A stretch of 64,000 bases of DNA. Source: Cellulomonas telluris (lineage in GTDB: Bacteria > Actinomycetota > Actinomycetes > Actinomycetales > Cellulomonadaceae). Where the stretch lies: positions 372,001 through 436,000 of the forward strand of contig NZ_QXFN01000002.1 in NCBI RefSeq assembly GCF_004886325.1, read 5' to 3'. Below the pieces are notes generated by a model. It saw only the letters and a list, made by a program, of their open reading frames with translations. It was not told the DNA's origin and did no database searches. How positions within the stretch are numbered: position 1 is the first letter of the stretch; each line of letters begins with the position of its first letter. Shown piece by piece: positions 57,520-64,000 of the stretch. The position numbers and the translations under genes were made by a program.

Positions 57520-59150
57520 CCCCCGACGCGCTCCCCCTGCTCGTGGCGGTGCCGCTCGTGGCCGCCGGCGTCGCGCTGCTGCCCGTGCGCGGCGGCACCG
57601 GCGCCCGCGCGCTGCTGATGACGCTGCTCACGGCGAACCTCGCGGCGGCCGTCGCGCTGGTCGCCGCCACCCGCGACAGCTCCGTGCTCGTGCACCAGGT
57701 CGGCGGCTGGGACGCCGGCATCGCGATCCCGCTCGCCGCGGACGCGCTGTCCGCGCTCGTCATGACCGTCGCCGCCCTGCTGACGCTCGCGTGCTCGGCG
57801 TTCGCGCTGGCGTCGGGCACCGGACGGCTGCGGCTCTTCCCGCCGTTCGTGCTCGTGCTCACCGCGGGGGTCAACGGTGCGCTGCTCACCGCGGACCTGT
57901 TCAACCTCTTCGTGTTCATCGAGGTCATGCTGCTGCCGTCGTACGGGCTGCTCGTGCTCGCGCGGGAGCGGCGCGGCACGGACGCGTCCGTACGGGGCTC
58001 ACGCCTGTACGTGGTGTTCAACCTCGTCGTGTCGACCGTCCTCCTGGCCGGCGTCGCGCTCACCTACGGGGTCACCGGCACGGTGAACCTCGCCGCGCTC
58101 GCGGGCGCCGCGACGGACGACCCGGTCGTCGCCGCCGCCGTCGGCATGTGCCTGGTCGCGCTCGCGATGAAGGCCGCCGTCGTCCCGGTGCACGGCTGGC
58201 TCGCCCGCGCGTACCCGTCGACGTCGCCCGCCGTCACCGCCCTGTTCTCCGGCCTGCACACCAAGGTCGCCATCTACGCGATCTACCGCGTCTACGCCGT
58301 CGTCTTCGAGGGCGACCAGCGGTACCTGTGGATCGGGCTCCTCGTGTTCAGCGCGACGATGGTCGTCGGCGTGCTGGGCGCCGCGGGGGAGCAGCGGATG
58401 CGCTCCGTGCTCGCGTTCCACATGGTCAGCCAGATCGGCTACATCCTGCTCGGCGTCGCGCTGTTCACCCCGGCCGGGCTGACCGCCGGAATCTTCTACC
58501 TGCTGCACCACATGGTCGTGAAGGCGTCGCTGTTCCTGTCGACCGGGGCGATCGAGACCCGGTACGGCACCGACGTCCTCGACGACCTCAGACCGCGCGT
58601 CCGCCGGGAGCCGGTGCTCGCCGCGGCGTTCGGGGTGGCGGCGCTGTCGCTCGCCGGGCTGCCGCCGTTCTCCGGGTTCGTCGCGAAGCTCTCGCTCGTC
58701 ATGGCCGCGCTCGACGCCGGGCAGGTCGCCGTGGTCGTCGCCGCGCTGGCGGTCAGCCTGGTGACGCTGCTGTCGATGCTCAAGCTGGTCAACGCGGTGT
58801 TCGCGCCGCCGCTGGTGTCCGGGGCTGCCGCGCCGGTGCCGGTGCGGGCGGACGACCGACCCGCGGGCGACGGGACAGCGGGCGGCGCGGCGCGCGGTAC
58901 GGCGCGCGGCGACGGCGGGGACGGCAGCGGGGGCGGCGTCGGCGTCGCGACCCGGACCGCCACCGCGCGGACGTCCGAGGTCACGTGGACGCGCCGGTCC
59001 CGCGCCGCGCTGGCCGCACCCGCCGTCGCGCTCGCGGCGGTCACGGTCGTGCTGGGCCTCGGTGCGCAGGGTCTGCTGGACCTGGCCGGGGTCGCGGCCG
59101 ACGGCCTGCTCGACACCACGACGTACGTGACGGCGGTGACGGGCCGATGA
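57516..59150 (+). CDS. mrpD: MrpD, NuoN/M-like antiporter subunit
   Basis: A 544-residue membrane protein coupled to mrpC by ATGA. FNLFVFIEVMLLPSYGLLVLA holds the essential glutamate, VPVHGWLARAYPSTSPAVTALFSGLHTKVAIYAIYR the lysine, and LAFHMVSQIGYILLGVALF is the conserved helix. A polar Gly/Arg-rich cytosolic loop is inserted at about 440-490. It is one of the two large proton-path subunits. Confidence 0.95.
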   Translation: MTPDALPLLVAVPLVAAGVALLPVRGGTGARALLMTLLTANLAAAVALVAATRDSSVLVHQVGGWDAGIAIPLAADALSALVMTVAALLTLACSAFALASGTGRLRLFPPFVLVLTAGVNGALLTADLFNLFVFIEVMLLPSYGLLVLARERRGTDASVRGSRLYVVFNLVVSTVLLAGVALTYGVTGTVNLAALAGAATDDPVVAAAVGMCLVALAMKAAVVPVHGWLARAYPSTSPAVTALFSGLHTKVAIYAIYRVYAVVFEGDQRYLWIGLLVFSATMVVGVLGAAGEQRMRSVLAFHMVSQIGYILLGVALFTPAGLTAGIFYLLHHMVVKASLFLSTGAIETRYGTDVLDDLRPRVRREPVLAAAFGVAALSLAGLPPFSGFVAKLSLVMAALDAGQVAVVVAALAVSLVTLLSMLKLVNAVFAPPLVSGAAAPVPVRADDRPAGDGTAGGAARGTARGDGGDGSGGGVGVATRTATARTSEVTWTRRSRAALAAPAVALAAVTVVLGLGAQGLLDLAGVAADGLLDTTTYVTAVTGR

Positions 59151-59506
59151 CCCGCGTCCTGCTCCTGCCGCTGCGCGCCCTGGCCTTCGTGCTGTGGTTC
59201 ACCGGCGCGATCGTGCGGTCGTCCGGTGCGGTGCTGGCCGACATCGCGACACCGGCGCCGCGGGGTGCGCCGCGCGTCGTGCGCCTGCCCCTCGGCGCCG
59301 GCGGGGACGCGCACCTCGTGGCGCTCAGCGTCTGCATCACGCTCACGCCGGGGACGCTCGTGCTCGGCGTCGTCCCCGACGGCGACGAGGGCCGTGCGCT
59401 GCTCGTGCACTCGCTCTACCACCCGGACGCCGAGACCGCGCTGGCCGACCTGCGGGACACCTCGCGCCGGCTGCGCGCCGTCGTACGACCGGAGGGACGA
59501 CCGTGA
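59147..59506 (+). CDS. mrpE: MrpE subunit
   Basis: A 119-residue protein coupled to mrpD by ATGA. One N-terminal membrane segment (LPLRALAFVLWFTGAIVRSS) is followed by a cytosolic domain with ALSVCITLTPGTLVLGVVPDG and LLVHSLYH, the conserved MrpE signature. It is needed for assembly of the complex. Confidence 0.92.
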   Translation: MTRVLLLPLRALAFVLWFTGAIVRSSGAVLADIATPAPRGAPRVVRLPLGAGGDAHLVALSVCITLTPGTLVLGVVPDGDEGRALLVHSLYHPDAETALADLRDTSRRLRAVVRPEGRP

Positions 59507-59760
59507 TCGCCGTCGACATCGCCATCGTGGGCTGCGCCGTGGCGCTGCTCGTGTCCGCGTACCAGGTTGCGCGCGGGCCGGAGCCCGCCGACCGCGTCGT
59601 CGCCGCCGACCTGCTGACGTTCAGCCTGGTTGCGCTGGTCGCGCTGGTCGGCACGCGCCTCGGCCGGGTCGGCACCTTCGACGTGGTCATCGTCGCCACG
59701 CTCGTGGCGTTCCTCGCGGCGGTGTCGCTGAGCCGCGCCCTGACGGGAGGACGCCGATGA
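59503..59760 (+). CDS. mrpF: MrpF subunit
   Basis: An 85-residue membrane protein with three spans. GTG at 59503 overlaps mrpE. RGPEPADRVVAADLLTFSLV is the family motif, with the Asp needed for Na+/H+ exchange in other bacteria. Confidence 0.92.
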   Translation: MIAVDIAIVGCAVALLVSAYQVARGPEPADRVVAADLLTFSLVALVALVGTRLGRVGTFDVVIVATLVAFLAAVSLSRALTGGRR

Positions 59761-60098
59761 GCGCCGTGTGGAGCGTGCTCGGCCAGGTGCTCGTCCTGGC
59801 CGGCGCCGCGATCTTCCTGCTGGCGGCCGTGGGCCTGCGCCGCTTCGCCGACGCGTACGGCCGGACCTCGGCCGTCGCCACGGCCGCGGCGCTGGGCGTC
59901 GCGTTCGTCACCGTCGGCGCCGGGCTGCTCGACCCGCGGCCCGCCGACGTCGTCAAGGTCGTCCTCGCCGTCGTGCTGCAGCTGCTCACGTCGGCGGTGG
60001 GCGCCATCGCCATCGCCCGCGCGGCGGTGAACTCCGGCCACGCGTTCAGCGACGAGACCGACGTCGCCGAGCTCGCCACCCCCCACGAGGAGGACTGA
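59757..60098 (+). CDS. mrpG: MrpG subunit
   Basis: A 113-residue membrane protein with three spans, coupled to mrpF by ATGA. GAAIFLLAAVGLRRFADAYGRTSAVATAAALG is the MrpG signature. The acidic tail (DETDVAELATPHEED) is cytosolic. Confidence 0.92.
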   Translation: MSAVWSVLGQVLVLAGAAIFLLAAVGLRRFADAYGRTSAVATAAALGVAFVTVGAGLLDPRPADVVKVVLAVVLQLLTSAVGAIAIARAAVNSGHAFSDETDVAELATPHEED

Positions 60099-60099
60099 C

Positions 60100-60300
60100 A
60101 TGTTCATGCGCGCCCCCGCCGCACCCCCCGGTCCCCGCTGGCAGCGGCACGGCGGCACCGTGCTCGCCGCGGCGGCCGCCACCATGGCCCTCGTCGCGTT
60201 CGCGATGCGCCAGCTCGTGCACCCGCTCGGCGACGAGGACGTCGCAGGGGCCTCGCTGCCTCTCGACGTCGCCGGACCCGTGACCGTCGTCGTGCGCTGA
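60100..60300 (+). CDS. Small membrane protein at the end of the mrp operon
   Basis: A 66-residue protein whose ATG lies 1 nt after the mrpG stop, with GAGGAGG upstream. GTVLAAAAATMALVAFAMRQLV is a single span near the N-terminus, and a short extracellular tail ends VAGPVTVVVR. It is no known Mrp subunit. Its position suggests an accessory role. Confidence 0.65.
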   Translation: MFMRAPAAPPGPRWQRHGGTVLAAAAATMALVAFAMRQLVHPLGDEDVAGASLPLDVAGPVTVVVR

Positions 60301-60361
60301 CCCGGCGCCACCGGGTCACCCGTCCGGGCCACGGGTGTCCCCCCGGACGGGTGACGCCGGG
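60301..60361 (+). terminator. Long hairpin terminator of the mrp operon
   Basis: GTCACCCGTCCGG (60315-60327) pairs perfectly with CCGGACGGGTGAC (60343-60355), enclosed by a second stem CCCGGC with GCCGGG (60301-60306 and 60356-60361). It begins right at the stop codon of the last gene. Confidence 0.85.
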
Positions 60362-60434
60362 GACGCGCCCTCCGCGGTGAGGCCCTGCCCGGCGACCCGC
60401 GGGTGAGGGTGGGCGCCGGCGAGGGGAGCGTGGG

Positions 60435-61415
60435 GTGGGCGAGGGCGGGGAGGTCTCGACCGACGGGCTGCTGCGATGGTTCGAGCAGGTGCTCGGCCCC
60501 GGGGGCGGGCGCGTCGGGCGCGAGGAGCTCGCGACCCTGCTCGCCCCGCTCGGCTGGGACGTCGACTTCCCGCAGGAGGCCGCCACGACCGGCGACGTGC
60601 GCGTCGTCGGGGGAGAGCGCCTCGTGGTCGTCCGCTACGACGGCTCCCCGTTCGCCGTCCGCCGCCGGCCGCACCACCGGCTGCCGGAGGGGCTCGTCGT
60701 GGTCGAGCTCGTGCACCGGGGCGACGGCGTCCTGCGCGGTGCCGGCGTGGTCCGCGAGGTCGGCCCCGGCGACGCGGTGCTGCACGCGTCCGGGGGGCGG
60801 CACGCGCTCGAGTGGCGCTCGCCCTCGACGCGGACGTACGTGGTGCTCGTGTCGCGGCTGCTGGCCCGGGGCGACGTCGTCCTGCGCCTCGAGGACCTGC
60901 ACCGCCGGCGCGACCCCCTGGTGCCGGCGGTCGAGCGGCTGGTCGACGTCCTGCTCGGCGAGCAGCGCCTGCCCTCGGTCACGGCGCTCGCGGTCGCGCA
61001 GGCGGTGCACGGCCTGCTGTCGGCGACGGTCGCGCAGGCGGTCGACCGTGAGCCGGCCCCCGCCGACGCCGTGCCGCTCGAGCGCGTCCGCGAGGTGCTG
61101 CTGCGCCGGTACACGGACCCGACGCTGGATGCCGGCGCCGTCGCGCGGGAGCTGCGCGTCAGCCGCCGCTACCTGTTCACCCTGTTCGACGGCTCACCCG
61201 AGACGTTCGCGTCCATGCTGCGCACCATCCGGCTCGACCACGCGGCGGAGGTGCTCGGTGCGGACGGGGCGGGCGTCACGGTGCGCCGGGTCGCGCGGGA
61301 GTCCGGCTTCGCGGGGCCGGCCCAGCTCTCCCGCGCGTTCCGGGAGCGGTTCGGGGTGACGCCCACGGAGTTCCGGCGGGCGACGACGGGGGCGCGCACA
61401 CCGGCCGCGTCCTGA
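60435..61415 (+). CDS. AraC-family transcriptional regulator
   Basis: A 326-residue protein from GTG at 60435. The N-terminal part (about 20-170) is an AraC-binding-like beta-barrel, with VVRYDGSPFAVRRRPHHRLPEG and VGPGDAVLHASGGRH. The C-terminus has the two helix-turn-helix units of AraC: LDAGAVARELRVSRRYLFTLF and VTVRRVARESGFAGPAQLSRAF, ending RFGVTPTEFRR. The ligand and targets are unknown. It is a single gene between the mrp operon and the surface protein gene. Confidence 0.92.
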   Translation: MGEGGEVSTDGLLRWFEQVLGPGGGRVGREELATLLAPLGWDVDFPQEAATTGDVRVVGGERLVVVRYDGSPFAVRRRPHHRLPEGLVVVELVHRGDGVLRGAGVVREVGPGDAVLHASGGRHALEWRSPSTRTYVVLVSRLLARGDVVLRLEDLHRRRDPLVPAVERLVDVLLGEQRLPSVTALAVAQAVHGLLSATVAQAVDREPAPADAVPLERVREVLLRRYTDPTLDAGAVARELRVSRRYLFTLFDGSPETFASMLRTIRLDHAAEVLGADGAGVTVRRVARESGFAGPAQLSRAFRERFGVTPTEFRRATTGARTPAAS

Positions 61416-61565
61416 CCGGGACGATCCGGACGACCTGGACGCGCGTCCAGCGATGCGTGACGGTGGGTGCGCGACGACGTGACGCTGCGTGCACCCTCAC
61501 CCGGGGCCGCGTGGTGCCGAAGGGGACAGTGAGCCGTCCCCACCACCCCACCGGAAGGTGCCCTC

Positions 61566-64000
61566 GTGCCTGCCGTCCCCGCGCGCGTGCCCGTGCGCCG
61601 TCCCGCCCGCCGTCGCGGCGCCCGCCGTGGCTGGTCCGCCGCTCTCGCCGCCGTGCTCGTCGGGGCGCTGGCGCTGCCGCTGGCCACGGCCCCGGCCGCC
61701 GCGGCGGAGCCGGAGTTCCTCGCCCTCACCAAGACGGTGAGCCGCTCCGAGCTCGCCCCGGGGGACGAGTACACCTACCGCGTCCAGGTCACCTGCTCGG
61801 AGGAGTCCTGCCTCGACGCGGTCCTGGTCGACACGCTGGGCGAGCTCGCGGGGCACACGCTCCGGGACGTCACCTTCCGCACGTCGGACCCCGCCCTCAC
61901 GTACGAGCCGACGTGGACGTCGGACGGCAGGTCCGGGTCCGACGCGCCGGCGCGCGTCGCCGCCGACACGGCGCTGTCGGTCCGGTTCACCCAGGCCACG
62001 ACGAGCCCGGCGGGCACGGGGATGCAGTCGGGCCAGACGTTCACGGTCGCGATGACGCTCGTCGTGCCGACCGACCTGCCGCCCGGCACCGACGTCACGC
62101 TCGACAACGTCGCCACGGTCGACGCGACCAACTCCGCGCCCGCGGACGGCACGGCGACCGTCCACGTGACGGTGCCGGTGGTGGTGGACGTCGCCCCGAC
62201 GAAGTCGTGGACGCCGTCGCCGCAGGCGTTCTCGCCGGGCGCGCCCTCGACGATCCGGGTGACCGCCCGCAACACCTCCAACGTGCCGGTGGACCGGCTG
62301 GTGCTGCAGGACCCGCAGGACGCCCCCGAGGGCGCCACCGCCCTGGCCGCGGGGAACCCGTTCAGCGTCGTCGACCTCACCGGGCTGTCGGCGGTGTCGG
62401 TGCCCGCGCAGTGCACCGACGTGAGCGTCGACGCGTACGTGCGGCGCGACGGCGCGTGGACCTGGGTGCCGGGCACCGGCGGGCTCGCCCTGCCGGCCGG
62501 CGTCGACCCGGCGGACGTCGCGGGCGTCCGCGTGACCTGCGCCGGGGACGACGTGCCGGTCGGCGCGGAGCTCGCGCTCGACCTCGCCGTCGCGCAGCGC
62601 GCCGAGCACCGCGAGACCGGTGCCGACCTGTCGCTCGCGAGCCGCACGACCGAGAACGTCGTCGCCGCGACGGTGCTCGAGCGCGACGGCGCCGCACCGG
62701 TGACCCGCACCGCGCGGGCCGCGCAGCGGGTGGACCCCGCGCGCCTGGGCACCGAGGTGGCGAAGACCTTCACGCCGGCGCGCGTCTCGGCGGGGGAGAG
62801 CAGCACCCTGACGCTGACCGCGGCGAACACGTCGGACGTCGCGGTGCGCGAGCTGCGCGTGCGCGACCTCGACTTCTTCGGCACGGACGTCCGCCTGACC
62901 GGCTTCGCCGGGGCCCCGGCGTGGCCGACGGGCGCGACGGCCGCGTCGGTCGTCTACCACCTGGCCGGGGGCGGGACGGCCGAGGTCCCGTTCGGCGAGG
63001 GCGAGGTGCCCGCGCCGCCGTCGGGCGGCACGGCGACCGGTCTGGAGATCGTCTTCACCGGCGCGATCGAGCCGGGCGGGGACCTCGCGCGGGCCGACCT
63101 CGTGGTGCAGACCGACGAGCGCACCGACGGCGCCACGCGGGAGCACGACAACGCGGCGACGGCGGTCGTGACCGCACCCAACGGCGCGACCGCGCAGGAC
63201 GGGGCGGACGCACGCCTGACCGTCGTGCCCGCGGCCATCGACGTCACGCTCGTCAAGACCGTGCGGCCCGGCTCCGCGGTGCGGCCCGGGGACCGCGTGG
63301 TCGCCGAGCTGCACGGCACCATGGCCGTCTCGTCCTCCTACGTCACCGCCGAGCGGCTCGACCTGACCGACGCCTGGGACGGTGCGGCGTCCGGGTTCTG
63401 GAACGCGTTCGACCTGACCGGCGTGGCCCCCACGCAGGTGCCGTCCGGCACCGCGGTCGAGGTCCGGGCGCAGACGGCCGTCGGCACGTGGCACACGGTG
63501 CGCACGGAGGCGGCGCGCGCCGAGTCGTGGCTGCTCGCGCTCGACGCGTCGGAGCTGGCCGCCGGGCTGCCGGGCGGCGTCGCGCTCACCGACGTCACCG
63601 GCATCGCGTTCGACCTGACCAGCGCGGACGGGTTCGCGGCGAACACCGCGGTCACCCCGTACGTCGTCACCCAGGCGCGCGCGACCCTGCGGACCGGCGG
63701 GGCGCTCCCCGCGGGCACGACCACGGTGACCAACGCCGCGGTCGCGCAGGCGGCCGGCACCACCGCGGGCGGCACGGCCGTGGACGACGACGCCGACGCC
63801 GGCGACGACGCCGCGGTGCAGCCGGCCCCCGACGGCGACGGCAGCGTGCACGCCGGCAAGCGCTGGTCCGCGGTCACGGTCGCGGCGCAGTCCGGCCAGC
63901 AGCGGACGACGACGCTCACGTGGCGCACCGCGGCGGGCTTCGCGGAGGTCGCTGTGAGCGACCCGGCCGACGTCGCCCCCGTCGAGGCGACCACGGCCGA
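61566..64000 (+). CDS. Secreted surface protein with DUF11-type repeats (runs off window)
   Basis: At least 811 residues from GTG at 61566, without a stop before the window end. GGAAGGTG precedes the start, and a signal peptide with a basic front (RRPARRRGARRGWS) and AAAA cleavage region covers residues 1-45. The rest is a series of beta-sandwich repeats: LTKTVSRSELAPGDEYTYRV, PTKSWTPSPQAFSPGAPSTIRV, VAKTFTPARVSAGESSTLTL and VKTVRPGSAVRPGDRVV each open a DUF11-like unit. These are typical stalk domains of large cell-surface proteins. Any wall-anchor lies beyond the window. Confidence 0.85.
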   Translation, partial: MPAVPARVPVRRPARRRGARRGWSAALAAVLVGALALPLATAPAAAAEPEFLALTKTVSRSELAPGDEYTYRVQVTCSEESCLDAVLVDTLGELAGHTLRDVTFRTSDPALTYEPTWTSDGRSGSDAPARVAADTALSVRFTQATTSPAGTGMQSGQTFTVAMTLVVPTDLPPGTDVTLDNVATVDATNSAPADGTATVHVTVPVVVDVAPTKSWTPSPQAFSPGAPSTIRVTARNTSNVPVDRLVLQDPQDAPEGATALAAGNPFSVVDLTGLSAVSVPAQCTDVSVDAYVRRDGAWTWVPGTGGLALPAGVDPADVAGVRVTCAGDDVPVGAELALDLAVAQRAEHRETGADLSLASRTTENVVAATVLERDGAAPVTRTARAAQRVDPARLGTEVAKTFTPARVSAGESSTLTLTAANTSDVAVRELRVRDLDFFGTDVRLTGFAGAPAWPTGATAASVVYHLAGGGTAEVPFGEGEVPAPPSGGTATGLEIVFTGAIEPGGDLARADLVVQTDERTDGATREHDNAATAVVTAPNGATAQDGADARLTVVPAAIDVTLVKTVRPGSAVRPGDRVVAELHGTMAVSSSYVTAERLDLTDAWDGAASGFWNAFDLTGVAPTQVPSGTAVEVRAQTAVGTWHTVRTEAARAESWLLALDASELAAGLPGGVALTDVTGIAFDLTSADGFAANTAVTPYVVTQARATLRTGGALPAGTTTVTNAAVAQAAGTTAGGTAVDDDADAGDDAAVQPAPDGDGSVHAGKRWSAVTVAAQSGQQRTTTLTWRTAAGFAEVAVSDPADVAPVEATTA

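Noticed and set aside
1-64000. Insertion sequences, prophage or integrase genes
   Set aside because: No transposase, integrase or terminal inverted repeats were seen anywhere in the window.

Overview
The window is about 64 kb of very GC-rich DNA. GTG and ATG starts are used freely, and many adjacent genes overlap by 1-4 nt (ATGA, GTGA, TGATG). The gene content points to an actinobacterium of the Cellulomonas type: a secreted GH10 xylanase, a CBM2 protein with a Pro/Thr linker, a GH13 alpha-glucosidase with its ABC importer, a GH15 enzyme, an Arr rifamycin ADP-ribosyltransferase and a fused oleBC gene. The genus is an inference from this content.

Layout. (1) 1-2.7 kb, minus strand: a coupled operon of a secreted HAF-repeat protein, a small SAV_915-like protein and two proteins resembling WXG100/ESX-type secretion partners, the last cut by the window edge. 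A tRNA-Arg(CCU) follows. (2) 3.1-8.2 kb, minus strand: a four-gene uptake operon. It encodes a lipoprotein with a prenyltransferase-like alpha/alpha fold, a DUF4430 domain fused to EcfT, a double EcfA ATPase and an S component. The lipoprotein fold and DUF4430 correspond to the two domains of animal transcobalamin/intrinsic factor, so cobalamin is the likely cargo. (3) 8.3-22.0 kb, plus strand: panE-like reductase, then a tightly coupled biosynthetic cluster: FMN monooxygenase, MFS transporter, both subunits of a glutamate-mutase-like B12 enzyme, three ATP-grasp ligases, a PP-loop enzyme, flavin reductase, PduO-type cobalamin adenosyltransferase, a free-standing AspRS/AsnRS-like enzyme and a GltB-like FMN enzyme. 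I recognise no known product.

(4) 22.3-27.0 kb: oleA, oleBC and oleD for long-chain olefins. (5) 27.0-30.9 kb: a ribbon-helix-helix antitoxin with a toxin-like partner, an aldo/keto reductase and the GH10 xylanase. (6) 31-40.6 kb: a membrane protein, an SNF2-type helicase, an Atu4866-domain protein, a luciferase-like oxidoreductase, a FAD oxidase, a type I-like DNA methylase with a half-sized specificity subunit, and a Calx-beta surface protein. (7) 40.7-46.9 kb: LacI regulator divergent from an alpha-glucoside-type ABC importer and GH13 enzyme, with two palindromic operators between them. (8) 47-54 kb: CBM2 protein, small membrane protein, Arr, a DinB-like protein, a NYN/PIN nuclease-like protein, an L,D-transpeptidase and GH15.

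(9) 54.2-60.3 kb: a complete Mrp Na+/H+ antiporter operon (mrpA with fused B, then C-G) behind a structured leader carrying a short Arg-rich coupled reading frame. (10) 60.4-64 kb: an AraC-type regulator and a large secreted DUF11-type surface protein that runs off the end.

The most interesting stretch is 3-22 kb. Cobalamin capture and import, cobalamin adenosylation and an adenosylcobalamin-dependent mutase lie next to each other. The mutase would make 3-methylaspartate, and an aspartate-activating AsxRS paralogue and several ATP-dependent ligases are well placed to use it. This is a proposed, apparently undescribed amino-acid-derived natural product pathway with its own cofactor supply.
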